DNA of 64,000 bases from Pimelobacter simplex (lineage in GTDB: Bacteria > Actinomycetota > Actinomycetes > Propionibacteriales > Nocardioidaceae), in NCBI RefSeq assembly GCF_900114845.1, contig NZ_FOUK01000003.1:62001-126000 (forward strand), in the 5' to 3' direction. Shown piece after piece: positions 48,532-57,574 of this stretch. How positions within the stretch are numbered: position 1 is the first letter of the stretch; each line of letters starts with the position of its first letter. The position numbers and the translations under genes were made by a program. The notes below the pieces were generated by a model that had not been told where the DNA came from, did not search any database, and worked only from the letters and a program-made list of their open reading frames with translations.

Positions 48532-49514
48532 TCACCTACATCGCCCGACGCATGGTCACCGCGGTGTTCATGCTCCTCGCGATCGCCTTCGTGACGATCG
48601 CCCTGTTCTTCGGGGCCTCCAAGGACCCGGCGCGCGCCATGTGCGGCAAGCCGTGCCCGGCGGAGACCAAGGAGAAGGTCAGTGCCTACATGCAGACCGA
48701 CCAGAGCGTCGTGTGGCAGTACGGCCAGTTCGTCAAGGGACTCGTCGCCGGCCGCACGTACGGAGAGGGCCGGCAGCAGGTGCACTGCGACGCACCGTGC
48801 TTCGGCTACTCGTTCCCCAACCGCAGCGACGTCACGTCGCTCATCACCGAGCGGCTGCCGGTGACGCTGTCGCTCGCCGCGGGAGCGGCGGTGCTGTGCC
48901 TCGTGGTGGGCATCGGGCTGGGCGCGCTGTCGGCGATCCGAAGAGGCGGGCTCGTGGACCGGTTCTCGACCGGGTTCGCGATGTTCGGCCTGTCCGTACC
49001 GACCTTCCTGGTCGGCCTGCTGGTCGTGCAGGTGTTCGGCTTCATGCTCAACGCGCTGCCGTACTCGGGCTTCGTGTCGTTCTCGGAGTCGCCCGCCGAC
49101 TGGGCCTGGCACCTGATCGGACCGTGGATGGTGCTGTCGTTCATCCTCGCCGCGGGCTACATCAGGGTGACCCGGACGCAGCTCCTCAACGAGCTCTCGG
49201 CCGAGCACCTGGTCGCGATGACCGCCCGCGGCGCCTCGCCCCGGCAGGTCAACCGGCACGCCGTGCGCGGCGTGATGGTGCCGGTGGTGGCGATGTTCGC
49301 GCTCGACGTGACCGCCCTGCTGGGCGGCTCGGTGATCGCGGAGAAGGTCTTCAGCCTGCACGGGCTCGGCGACCTGCTGCTCTCCGGCGTCAACGAGTCC
49401 GACCTGAGCATCGTCGTCGGGGTGACTCTCTTCTCCGCCTTCCTCATCATCGTCGGCAACCTGATCGCCGACCTGCTGATGCCCCTTCTCGACCCGAGGA
49501 TCCGCCGTGCCTGA
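48528..49514 (+). CDS. Peptide ABC transporter permease, DppB type
   Basis: 328-residue permease: ITYIARRMVTAVFMLLAIAFVTIALFF at the start, ITERLPVTLSLAAGAAVLCLVVGIGLGALSAI, and the EAA loop MTARGASPRQVNRHAVRG. The first extracytoplasmic loop holds two Cys pairs, CGKPC (about residue 35) and CDAPC (about residue 88), more than usual. It overlaps the DppC-type gene by 4 nt and the ATPase gene by 8 nt. Confidence 0.92.
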   Translation: MITYIARRMVTAVFMLLAIAFVTIALFFGASKDPARAMCGKPCPAETKEKVSAYMQTDQSVVWQYGQFVKGLVAGRTYGEGRQQVHCDAPCFGYSFPNRSDVTSLITERLPVTLSLAAGAAVLCLVVGIGLGALSAIRRGGLVDRFSTGFAMFGLSVPTFLVGLLVVQVFGFMLNALPYSGFVSFSESPADWAWHLIGPWMVLSFILAAGYIRVTRTQLLNELSAEHLVAMTARGASPRQVNRHAVRGVMVPVVAMFALDVTALLGGSVIAEKVFSLHGLGDLLLSGVNESDLSIVVGVTLFSAFLIIVGNLIADLLMPLLDPRIRRA

Positions 49515-50541
49515 CCCCGTGCTGCAGGTCGAGGACCTGTCGATCTCGTTCACCAGCGGCGGCGTCAGCGCGGACGTCGTCCGCGACCTCTCGGTGACGC
49601 TGGACGGCGGCCGCACGCTCGCGGTCGTCGGCGAGTCGGGGTCGGGCAAGACGATCACCGGCCGCGCGATCATGCAGCTGCTGCCGCAGGCCGCGAGCGC
49701 CCGTGGACGGATCGTGGTCGCAGGCCGCGAGATGCTCTCCGCCGACGAGCGCGAGCTGCGCCGGGCCCGTGGGTCCGACGTGGCGATGGTGTTCCAGGAC
49801 TCCATGTCGGCACTGAGCCCGTACCTCGACATCGGCGCGCACATCGCCCAGGCGGTGCGCCTGCACGACCGCTCGGTCAGCCGGCGGGCCGCACGCCTGC
49901 GGGCGGTGGAGATGCTCGAACGGGTCGGCATCCCCGAGCCGGCGGACGCCGTCCGACGGTTCCCGCACGAGTTCTCCGGCGGCATGCGGCAGCGGGCGGT
50001 GATCGCGATGGCGCTGGTCAACCGGCCGGCGCTGCTCATCGCCGACGAGCCGACGACGGCGCTCGACGTCACCGTGCAGGCGCAGATCCTGGCGCTGCTG
50101 CGCGAGCTCCAGCAGGAGTTCGGCATGGCGATGCTGCTGATCAGCCACGACTTCGGGGTCGTGGCGAGCGCGGCGGACGACGTCCTCGTGCTCTACGCCG
50201 GCCGCGAGGCCGAGTACGGCAGCCTGCGCGACATCTTCGAGCACCCCGCGCACCCCTACACCGCGGGCCTCCGCGGTGCGACGCCGCGCCTCGACGCCCG
50301 TCTCGACAGCAACGGGGAGCGGACCCGGCTCCGCGCGATCCCCGGCGCGCCGACGTCCCTGCGCGACGCGGGCGCGGGGTGCGCCTTCGCGCCCCGCTGT
50401 GCGCTCGCGGACCGCGTGGGGGAGCGCTGCGTTGTCGAGGTGCCGCTGCCCACCCTCCGCACGGCGAGCACCGACGGCGGCGTGCACCGCGCCGCCTGCC
50501 ACCTCGACCGGCTCCCGACCCTCGAGGAGGTCGCCCGATGA
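49507..50541 (+). CDS. Peptide ABC transporter ATP-binding protein, DppD type
   Basis: 344-residue ATPase: Walker A GESGSGKT, signature FSGGMRQRAVIAMAL, Walker B LLIADEPTTALDV and the H-loop SHD. The oligopeptide-transporter C-terminal extension shows HPYTAGLRGATPRLD, followed by a Cys-containing CAFAPRCALADRVGERC like the cluster or zinc motif of DppD/OppD. GTG start within the upstream gene. Confidence 0.93.
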   Translation: MPDPVLQVEDLSISFTSGGVSADVVRDLSVTLDGGRTLAVVGESGSGKTITGRAIMQLLPQAASARGRIVVAGREMLSADERELRRARGSDVAMVFQDSMSALSPYLDIGAHIAQAVRLHDRSVSRRAARLRAVEMLERVGIPEPADAVRRFPHEFSGGMRQRAVIAMALVNRPALLIADEPTTALDVTVQAQILALLRELQQEFGMAMLLISHDFGVVASAADDVLVLYAGREAEYGSLRDIFEHPAHPYTAGLRGATPRLDARLDSNGERTRLRAIPGAPTSLRDAGAGCAFAPRCALADRVGERCVVEVPLPTLRTASTDGGVHRAACHLDRLPTLEEVAR

Positions 50542-51332
50542 GCGCCGACGCCCCGATCCTGGAGATGACCGACGTCAGCAAGCGCTTCCGGACGCCGGGT
50601 GGCTTCGGCCGGCGCCGCAACGGCTTCCTGGCCGTCGACGGCGTCTCGCTGCGGGTCGAGCGTGGCGAGGCCCTGGGGCTGGTCGGCGAGTCCGGCTCCG
50701 GCAAGTCGACGCTCGCCCGGATGGCCAACGGCCTGGTGACACCGACGTCCGGCACGGTCCGCACCGACGGCCAGGACGTCGCGGCACTGAGCCGGCGCGG
50801 CCTGCGCCGGCTGCGGCGCAACGTGGCGATGGTGTTCCAGGACCCGCTGGCCTCGCTCAACCCGCGCCAGACCGTGCGGCAGACGCTCGAGAACGTCTAC
50901 CGCGCGCACGGCGAGACGACGTCGACCGGCGAGCTCGTCGCACTGCTGGAGTCGGTCGGCCTCGGCCCCGACTACCTCGGGCGCTACCCGCACGAGGCGT
51001 CCGGCGGCCAGCTCCAGCGCGTCGCCGTCGCCCGGGCGCTCGCGCTCAAGCCCGACCTGATCATCGCCGACGAGCCGACCTCCGCGCTCGACGTCAGCGT
51101 GCGGGCCCAGATCCTCAACCTGCTCGCCGACCTCCAGCGCGACCAGGGGATCTCGTTCCTGCACGTCAGCCACGACCTGGCGGTCATCCGGCTCTACAGC
51201 GACCGGGTCGCCGTCATGCAGCGCGGGCGCGTCGTCGAGACCGGCCCGTCGGACGAGATCTTCCGATCCCCGCAGCACCCCTGCACGCAGGCGCTCGTGG
51301 CCGCGACCCCGGAGGCCGAGCTGCCGACCTGA
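50538..51332 (+). CDS. Peptide ABC transporter ATP-binding protein, DppF type
   Basis: 264-residue ATPase with Walker A GESGSGKST, signature ASGGQLQRVAVARAL, Walker B LIIADEPTSALDV and H-loop SHD. It is shorter than DppF (about 320-330) and lacks the long C-terminal extension with the CHF motif. It overlaps the DppD-type gene by 4 nt and completes the importer (binding protein, two permeases, two ATPases). Confidence 0.93.
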   Translation: MSADAPILEMTDVSKRFRTPGGFGRRRNGFLAVDGVSLRVERGEALGLVGESGSGKSTLARMANGLVTPTSGTVRTDGQDVAALSRRGLRRLRRNVAMVFQDPLASLNPRQTVRQTLENVYRAHGETTSTGELVALLESVGLGPDYLGRYPHEASGGQLQRVAVARALALKPDLIIADEPTSALDVSVRAQILNLLADLQRDQGISFLHVSHDLAVIRLYSDRVAVMQRGRVVETGPSDEIFRSPQHPCTQALVAATPEAELPT

Positions 51333-51408
51333 CCTTCGCCCGAGCGCTGCACGGCGCCGACGGGCCGTGCCACGATCAGCACATGACGCACCGATAGAGA
51401 GAAGAGAC

Positions 51409-52263
51409 GTGGGAACCGACCTGTTCGTCCGGACGTACGGGCGGGACGCAGCCGATGCGCCCGCCATCCTGATCCTGCACGGCGCCGTGGAGTCCGGCGC
51501 GTGCTACGGCGACGCCGTCGACCGGTGGGGCGGCGACTTCCACATCGTCGCGCCGGACGCGCGCGGCCACGGCAAGTCGCCCGGCCGCCGCGCCGACCAC
51601 GAGGGCGTGCCGTCGACCGACGTGATGGTGCAGGACGCGATCGACATCCTCAGCGACCTGCTCGAGGCGACCGGCCGCAAGACGCTGGTCGTCGGGCACT
51701 CGATGGGGGCCCGGATCGCCGCTTTCGTCGCGGCCGACGCGCCGCACCTGGTGGCGGGCGTGGTCCTGGAGGACCCGCCGTGGTGGGTGCCCGAGGCCGG
51801 TCCCAACCCGTGGCTGAGCGTGCCGGCCGACCAGCGTGAGCGGGACCCCTTCGACGAGGTCGAGACCTCGACGCTCGACGACCTCGTCGCGCTGCAGCGC
51901 GAGCTCAAGCCGCACTGGCCCGAGCAGGAGCTGCTGCCGCTGGCCGAGGCGATGAAGGCCGTCGACACCGACTACATGGAGCAGCGCCTGCACGAGAAGC
52001 GCCGGATCTGGACGCCGACCGCGCGCCAGATCACCGTCGGACCGGCCGGCGTGCCCGCGCTGCTCGTGACGGGCACCGGCGACGTCATCGTCGACAAGCA
52101 CTCCCGCGACCGGCTCACCGCCGTCGCGCCGGGCTTCGACGTCGTCGTCATCGACGGCGCGGGGCACTGCGTGCGCCGGGACGTGCCCGAGGAGTACCAC
52201 CGGCACGTCGACGCCTTCCTGCGCGAGAACGCCCCGTCGGCCGGAGCCGTCACTCGACGCTGA
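51409..52263 (+). CDS. Alpha/beta hydrolase after the peptide ABC operon
   Basis: 284 residues. The oxyanion strand is AILILHGAVESG, the nucleophile GHSMG (TLVVGHSMGARIAAFVA), with the acid in VTGTGDVIVDK and the catalytic histidine in IDGAGHCVRRD. The GTG at 51409 follows AGAGAAGAG. It lies 76 nt after the ATPase on the same strand, so its substrate may be the compound imported by the transporter (inference). It overlaps the convergent LysR gene by 14 nt. Confidence 0.87.
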   Translation: MGTDLFVRTYGRDAADAPAILILHGAVESGACYGDAVDRWGGDFHIVAPDARGHGKSPGRRADHEGVPSTDVMVQDAIDILSDLLEATGRKTLVVGHSMGARIAAFVAADAPHLVAGVVLEDPPWWVPEAGPNPWLSVPADQRERDPFDEVETSTLDDLVALQRELKPHWPEQELLPLAEAMKAVDTDYMEQRLHEKRRIWTPTARQITVGPAGVPALLVTGTGDVIVDKHSRDRLTAVAPGFDVVVIDGAGHCVRRDVPEEYHRHVDAFLRENAPSAGAVTRR

Positions 52264-53212
52264 ACGTGTCGGACCGCGCGAGCGGGCCGTGGATCTCCGA
52301 GTCCGGCTCGGCGAGCGCGGCCCGCATCGCGTCCAACCCCGCGCGGACGACGGGGTGCCCCTGGTTGTCGCGCCGCGTCGTCATGATCACCTTGCGCAGC
52401 GGCGCGATGCCGCGGGTCGGCAGGATCGTCACCCAGTCGGCGTCGCGGGCCGAGAGCGCGGATTCGGGCACCAGGCAGATGCCCGCCTCGGCCGCGACCA
52501 GGGCGAGCGCCGCGCGGTAGTCGTCCGAGACGTGCGCGATCGGCGGGTGGAAGCCGACCTCGGCGCATGCCTGCAGCACCATCGCGCGGCACGGGTTGCC
52601 CGGTGACGGCATGATCCAGCCGTCCTCGGTGAGCTGGGTGAGCTCGATGCCCTCCTCGCCGGCGAGGGGGTGCCCGTGGGGGAGCACGGCCCGGAACCGC
52701 TCGATGTAGAGCGGGAACTTGGCGATGTCGGGGGAGTCGCGCTCGGGGTCCGACTCGTACTCCAGGCTCACCGTGACGTCGATGTCGCCCCGCATGAGCA
52801 TCCGGTGGCTCATGTGCGCCTCTGCGTCGACGACGGTCACGCTCACCCCCGGCGCCTGGCGCCGCAGCTCGACGATCGCCGGTGCCACGACGCCGTTGAT
52901 CGCCGTCGGGAAGGCGCCGATCCGCAGCTGCCCCAGGACGCCGCCCGCGTGCGCGGCCAGGTCGGCCTCGGCCAGCTTGAGCCGCGAGCTGATCTCCTCG
53001 GCGTGCTCGGCGAGGATGCGCCCGGCCGGCGTCAGCGCCAGCTTGCGGCCGGTCCGCACCACGAGAGCGTGCCCCACCTCGCGCTCCAGCGCGGAGAGCT
53101 GCTGGGAGACCGCCGACGGCGTCAGGTGCAGCGCCGCCGCGGTCGCGGTGACCGAGTCGGAGAGCACGAAGGCGCGGAGGACGAGGAGTCGTCGGGGATC
53201 GATCGTGGGCAC
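52250..53212 (-). CDS. LysR family transcriptional regulator
   Basis: 320 residues. The N-terminal HTH: RRLLVLRAFVLSDSVTATAAALHLTPSAVSQQLSALEREVGHALVVRTGRKLALTPAG (about 6-65). The effector domain follows with LRIGAFPTAINGVVAPAIVELRRQAPGVSVTVVD and AALALVAAEAGICLVPESAL. It converges on the hydrolase and ABC operon and may regulate it, although LysR genes are usually divergent from their targets. GTG start. Confidence 0.93.
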   Translation of the reverse strand: MPTIDPRRLLVLRAFVLSDSVTATAAALHLTPSAVSQQLSALEREVGHALVVRTGRKLALTPAGRILAEHAEEISSRLKLAEADLAAHAGGVLGQLRIGAFPTAINGVVAPAIVELRRQAPGVSVTVVDAEAHMSHRMLMRGDIDVTVSLEYESDPERDSPDIAKFPLYIERFRAVLPHGHPLAGEEGIELTQLTEDGWIMPSPGNPCRAMVLQACAEVGFHPPIAHVSDDYRAALALVAAEAGICLVPESALSARDADWVTILPTRGIAPLRKVIMTTRRDNQGHPVVRAGLDAMRAALAEPDSEIHGPLARSDTFSVE

Positions 53213-53287
53213 GCGGGCTCCGTCGCGAGTCGGCCGGGCGTCCGTCGCGGTGGGGGATCCGCGCGGCGTGTCCGGGGGGTTCCGATG

Positions 53288-54340
53288 CTATCGGGACGCG
53301 GACCCCGGCGACCCGAGCCCGCGCGGGGTCCGTCCGGTCCACCGGCGGTGCGCCACGACGAGGCTGGTCGCCTCGGCATAGCCCAGTCGGGCGGCGACGT
53401 CGTCGAGGGCGAGCTCCGGGTCGGCGAGGAGGCGCTCGGCGGCGCGGGCGCGGACGTCGTCCAGCAGGGCGCGGTACGACGTGCCGGCGTCCTGGAGCCG
53501 GCGACGCAGGGAGCGCTCGCTGAGGCCGAGGGCGGTGGCGACCGCGGCCATCGGGGCGCCGTCCTCGAGGCGCTGGGCGATGAGGATCCGCACCTCCTCG
53601 GCGATCCCGTGCCGGCGCCGGCGCGGCGAGACCAGGTCGCGGCACAGCGACTCGGCCAGGGCGAAGGCGTGCGCGTTGGCCTGGGGGAGCGCGAGGCCGA
53701 GCCAGGACGCGTCGAAGCGCAGCGTCGCGTGCGGGGCCGCCCACCGCGGCGTGACGCCGAAGGCCGCGCGGTGGGCGGCGTCGTGCTCGGGCGGCGGTGC
53801 GGGGAACGGAAGGCCGACCGCGCTCAACCGGGGCGCCCCGCCGCAGATCTCGCGCAGCACCGTCCAGATCGCCGCCAGGTCGCGCTCGACCACGAACCGT
53901 CGCACGTCGTCGGGCACGCCCCGGTCGTCACCGGTGACGACGACGTCGTCGCCCTCGACGACGGCAGCGAGCGGCGTGAACGAGAAGCTGAGGTCGATGA
54001 ACCGCAGCGCCAGGTTGGCAGCGTCGCCGAGGGTCGGGCTGCTCAGGAGGGCGAAGCCCAGCGGCCCGAACGTGGACGCGTGGTAGGCCGCGCCCACGCG
54101 GGCGCCGCTCACGGCCGGGGTGCTCGCGAGCAGGTTGCGCACCACGCGCAGCTCCTGGGCCGCGGTGACCTCGCGGTGGTGGTCCGCCACGTCGCGCGGG
54201 GTGAGGCCGGTGCCGCGCAGCAGCGTGGCCGGGTCGAGGCCGTGCTCGCCCCCGACCGCGACGAGCAGCGCCGTCCCGGCGACGTGACGGGGGAAGTCCC
54301 AGTCGCGGGTGGCGGCCGACTCGAACTGCGCGGACATCAT
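53288..54340 (-). CDS. AraC family transcriptional regulator (arabinose-binding-domain type)
   Basis: 350 residues. The N-terminal region (about 15-210) resembles the Arabinose_bd type found in OruR-like regulators: VAGTALLVAVGGEHGLDPATLLRGTGL, FGPLGFALLSSPTLGDAANLALRFIDLSFSF. The C-terminal AraC HTH is MAAVATALGLSERSLRRRLQDAGTSYRALLDDVRARAAERLLADPELALDDVAARLGYAEATSLVVAHRRWTGRTP. It is divergent from the monooxygenase gene and likely its activator. Two adjacent ATGs (54340, 54337) are equally possible. Confidence 0.92.
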   Translation of the reverse strand: MMSAQFESAATRDWDFPRHVAGTALLVAVGGEHGLDPATLLRGTGLTPRDVADHHREVTAAQELRVVRNLLASTPAVSGARVGAAYHASTFGPLGFALLSSPTLGDAANLALRFIDLSFSFTPLAAVVEGDDVVVTGDDRGVPDDVRRFVVERDLAAIWTVLREICGGAPRLSAVGLPFPAPPPEHDAAHRAAFGVTPRWAAPHATLRFDASWLGLALPQANAHAFALAESLCRDLVSPRRRRHGIAEEVRILIAQRLEDGAPMAAVATALGLSERSLRRRLQDAGTSYRALLDDVRARAAERLLADPELALDDVAARLGYAEATSLVVAHRRWTGRTPRGLGSPGSASR

Positions 54341-54368
54341 GGCCGGAATTATGGATCGGTTGGCCGGA
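54340..54368 (+). promoter_or_regulatory. Direct repeats with 21-bp spacing in the AraC/monooxygenase promoter
   Basis: TGGCCGGA occurs at 54340-54347 and again at 54361-54368, exactly 21 bp apart, the spacing of AraC-family half-sites. The second copy lies 30 bp before the -10 box of the monooxygenase gene. Confidence 0.5.
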
Positions 54369-54397
54369 GGTCGCTGGCACCGACCCGCCGGGATTCC

Positions 54398-54403
54398 TAG
54401 CGT
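54398..54403 (+). promoter_or_regulatory. -10 box TAGCGT for the monooxygenase gene
   Basis: TAGCGT, 7 nt before the ATG at 54411, with no purine-rich ribosome site spaced for that ATG. Confidence 0.5.
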
Positions 54404-54410
54404 GGGGGCC

Positions 54411-55886
54411 ATGGCAGACCGTCCCTCCGTGATCGTCGTCGGCGCCGGCTTCGGCGGGCTCGCCGCCGCGCACCACCTGCGCACGGCCGGCTTCGACGAC
54501 GTCACGCTGCTCGAGCGCGCCGGCGACGTCGGTGGCGTGTGGCGCGACAACGTCTACCCGGGCGCGGCCTGCGACGTCCCGTCGGTGCTCTACTCCTGGT
54601 CGTTCGCGCCCAAGACCGACTGGTCGCACCGCTACGCGCGCCAGCCCGAGATCCTCGACTACATCCGCGACCACGCCCGGCGCAGCGGCCTGCGCGACCG
54701 GGTCCGCACCGGCGCCGACGTCACCCACGCCCGGTACGACGAGCCCGCCCGCCGCTGGCACGTCACCCTCGCCACCGGAGAGACGCTGAGCGCCGACGTC
54801 CTCGTGTCCGCCGTCGGGCAGCTCTCCCGGCCCGCCGTGCCGCGCCTCCCGGGGCTCGACAGCTTCGCGGGCCCGGTCTTCCACTCTGCGACCTGGGACC
54901 ACGACGTCGCCCTGGCCGGGCGCCGGGTGGGCGTGATCGGGACCGGTGCGAGCGCCATCCAGCTCGTCCCGGCGATCGTCGACCGGGTCGGTGCGATGAC
55001 GGTCTTCCAGCGCTCGGCGCCGTACGTCGTCCCGAAGCCCGACGGCGCCTACTCCCGGCGCCAGCAGCACCGGTTCGCCCGGCACCCGCGGCTGCACCGG
55101 GCCACCCGGCAGGGCGTCTTCCACCTCTCCGAGCAGCTCAACCGGACCCTCGACTCCGACGGCCGGCTGGCGGCCGTGCTGCACCGTGCGTGGCAGCTCC
55201 ACCTGCGCCGCCAGGTCCCCGACCCGGCGCTGCGGGCGCGCCTGGTGCCGGACTACCCGCTCGGCTGCAAGCGGCTGCTGTTCTCGAACGACTGGTACCC
55301 CGCGCTCACCCGGCCGCACGTCGACGTGGTGGGCGACGCGATCACCGCGGTCGAGCCCGGCGGCGTCCGGACCGCCGACGGCCGACTCCACGAGCTCGAC
55401 GTGCTCGTCCTCGGGACCGGCTTCGCGGCCACCGAGTTCCTGGTGCCGATGGAGGTCGCCGGGCGCGACGGCGTCCGCCTCGCCGACGCCTGGGAGGGCG
55501 GTGCCCGCGCGCACCTCGGGCTGAGCGTGCCCGGCTTCCCGAGCTTCTTCGTGATCTACGGCCCCAACACCAACCTGGGCGGCAGCTCGATCATCGGGAT
55601 GCTGGAGGCGCAGGCCCGCTACGTCGTCCAGGCGGTCCGCGAGATCGCCGCGCACGGGCCGCTCGAGGTCCGCGCCGACCGGGCGGCGGCCTACGACGAG
55701 GAGATGCAGGACCGGCTGGCCGGCAGCGTGTGGAGCTCGTGCGCGAGCTGGTACCGCGACCCCGGCGGCCGGATCACGACCAACTGGCCGGGCACGGTGA
55801 CCGAGTACCGCCGGCGCACCGCCCGGTTCGACCCCGCCGACTTCCGGCGGCTCGCCGAGCGGCGCGACGAGGCGGAGGCCCGATGA
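54411..55886 (+). CDS. Baeyer-Villiger-type flavin monooxygenase
   Basis: 491-residue FAD/NADPH monooxygenase. FAD motif VIVVGAGFGGLAAAHHL, the Baeyer-Villiger fingerprint F-x-G-x3-H-x3-W as FAGPVFHSATWD, the NADPH Rossmann GRRVGVIGTGASAIQL and the late VLVLGTGFAATEFL. It is expected to insert oxygen into a ketone to give an ester or lactone. It overlaps by 4 nt with the GMC oxidase, which could produce the ketone from an alcohol. Confidence 0.92.
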   Translation: MADRPSVIVVGAGFGGLAAAHHLRTAGFDDVTLLERAGDVGGVWRDNVYPGAACDVPSVLYSWSFAPKTDWSHRYARQPEILDYIRDHARRSGLRDRVRTGADVTHARYDEPARRWHVTLATGETLSADVLVSAVGQLSRPAVPRLPGLDSFAGPVFHSATWDHDVALAGRRVGVIGTGASAIQLVPAIVDRVGAMTVFQRSAPYVVPKPDGAYSRRQQHRFARHPRLHRATRQGVFHLSEQLNRTLDSDGRLAAVLHRAWQLHLRRQVPDPALRARLVPDYPLGCKRLLFSNDWYPALTRPHVDVVGDAITAVEPGGVRTADGRLHELDVLVLGTGFAATEFLVPMEVAGRDGVRLADAWEGGARAHLGLSVPGFPSFFVIYGPNTNLGGSSIIGMLEAQARYVVQAVREIAAHGPLEVRADRAAAYDEEMQDRLAGSVWSSCASWYRDPGGRITTNWPGTVTEYRRRTARFDPADFRRLAERRDEAEAR

Positions 55887-57574
55887 CCCACTACGACGTC
55901 CTGGTGATCGGCTCCGGCTTCGGGGGCAGCGTCACCGCGCTCCGGCTGGCCGAGAAGGGCTACCGCGTCGGTGTGCTCGAGGCGGGGCGCCGCTTCACCG
56001 ACGACGAGCTGCCGACCAGCTCGTGGAAGGTCCGCGACTACGTCTTCAACCCGGCCCTCGGCTGCTACGGGTTGCTCCGGATGACCCTGCTCAAGGACGT
56101 CCTCGTGCTGACCGGCGCAGGCGTCGGCGGCGGGTCGCTCGTCTACGCCAACACCCTCTACGAGCCGCCGTCGGCGTTCTACGACGACCCGCACTGGGCG
56201 CACCTGACCGACTGGGCCGACGAGCTCGCGCCCTACTACGACCAGGCGCGCCGGATGCTCGGCGTGACGCCGTACCCCCACACGTCGCCGTCGGACCGGG
56301 TGATGCGCTCGGTCGCCGAGCGCCTCGGCGTGGGCGAGAGCTTCCGCCCGACCGACGTCGGCGTGCTCTTCGGCGAGCGACCGGGCCAGCGCGTGCCCGA
56401 CCCGTTCTTCGGCGGCGCGGGTCCCGAGCGCACGACCTGCACCGACTGCGGCGCCTGCATGACCGGATGCCGGGTCGGCGCGAAGAACACGACGGTCAAG
56501 AACTACCTGCACCTCGCCGAGGCGGCCGGCGCCGTCGTCCACCCCCTCACCACCGTCACCGACGTCCGGCCGTGCCCCGACGGCGGGTACGCCGTCACCA
56601 CGCGCCGCACCGAGGGCAAGCTCCGCCGCGGCCGGGGCACCTTCACCGCCGACCAGGTCGTGTTCGCTGCTGCCTCGCTCGGCACCCAGCGGCTGCTCCA
56701 CCGGCTGCGCGAGCGCGGCAGCCTGCCGCACGTCTCGCCCCGGCTGGGGGAGCTGACCCGGACCAACTCGGAGGCGATCCTCGGCGTGCGCGCCCGCGGC
56801 GACGACGTCGACTACTCACGCGGCGTCGCGATCACCTCGTCGCTCCACGTCGACGAGCACACCCACGTCGAGCCGGTCCGCTACGGGCGGGGCAGCAACC
56901 TGCTCGGCCTGCTGATGGCCGCGCTCACCGACGCGCCCGCCGACGGCCGCTCCCGCGCCCTCGCCGGGCTGCGCGAGATGTGGCGGCACCGGCGCGACCT
57001 GCCCCGGCTCCACGACCCGCGCGGGTGGTCGGAGCAGACCATCGTGCTGCTCGTGATGCAGAGCCTCGACAACTCGCTGACGACGTACCTGCGCCGGCGG
57101 CCGTGGGGACGCACGATGTCGACGCGGCAGGGGACCGGAGCCGCCAACCCGGTCTGGATCCCCCAGGGCCACGACGTCGCCCGGCGCGTCGCCGACGAGG
57201 TCGACGGCATCCCCGGCGGGACCTGGGCCGACCTGGTCAACGTGCCCGCCACCGGCCATCTCATCGGCGGCTGCCCGATCGGGGAGACCGCGGCCGACGG
57301 CGTCGTCGACCCCTACCACCGCCTGCACGGGCACGACGGCCTCCACGTCATCGACGGCTCCACCGTCGCCGCCAACCTCGGCGTCAACCCCTCGCTCACC
57401 ATCACCGCGATGGCGGAGCGGGCCGTCGCGATGTGGCCCAACAAGGGGGACGCCGACCCGCGGCCGGCGCGCGGCTCGTCGTACACGCGGGTGGCGCCGG
57501 TCGCGCCCCGCGCGCCCGCCGTCCCGGCGAGCGCCCCGGCTGGGTACCGCGTCCTAGATTGGTGGCGTGCCTGA
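55883..57574 (+). CDS. GMC-type FAD oxidoreductase, cholesterol oxidase-like
   Basis: 563 residues. FAD-binding start YDVLVIGSGFGGSVTALRLAEKGYRVGVLEAG, then GAGVGGGSLVYANTLYEPP, and the C-terminal GMC_C motif DGSTVAANLGVNPSLTITAMAERA. A Cys-rich segment, TTCTDCGACMTGCRVGAKNT (about 190-210), occurs also in ChoD-like enzymes of mycobacteria and may bind an iron-sulfur cluster. It likely oxidises an alcohol, perhaps a sterol or terpenoid. It is coupled to the monooxygenase. Confidence 0.87.
   Translation: MTHYDVLVIGSGFGGSVTALRLAEKGYRVGVLEAGRRFTDDELPTSSWKVRDYVFNPALGCYGLLRMTLLKDVLVLTGAGVGGGSLVYANTLYEPPSAFYDDPHWAHLTDWADELAPYYDQARRMLGVTPYPHTSPSDRVMRSVAERLGVGESFRPTDVGVLFGERPGQRVPDPFFGGAGPERTTCTDCGACMTGCRVGAKNTTVKNYLHLAEAAGAVVHPLTTVTDVRPCPDGGYAVTTRRTEGKLRRGRGTFTADQVVFAAASLGTQRLLHRLRERGSLPHVSPRLGELTRTNSEAILGVRARGDDVDYSRGVAITSSLHVDEHTHVEPVRYGRGSNLLGLLMAALTDAPADGRSRALAGLREMWRHRRDLPRLHDPRGWSEQTIVLLVMQSLDNSLTTYLRRRPWGRTMSTRQGTGAANPVWIPQGHDVARRVADEVDGIPGGTWADLVNVPATGHLIGGCPIGETAADGVVDPYHRLHGHDGLHVIDGSTVAANLGVNPSLTITAMAERAVAMWPNKGDADPRPARGSSYTRVAPVAPRAPAVPASAPAGYRVLDWWRA
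57555..57560 (+). promoter_or_regulatory. -10 box TAGATT for the YbaK-type deacylase
   Basis: TAGATT, six bases, GTG at 57567; it lies inside the last codons of the GMC oxidase. Confidence 0.5.

Noticed and set aside
54539..55882. Upstream extension of the GMC oxidase frame through the monooxygenase gene
   Set aside because: The extension is Arg/Pro-rich shadow translation; the true start is the ATG at 55883, which begins with the FAD-binding motif.
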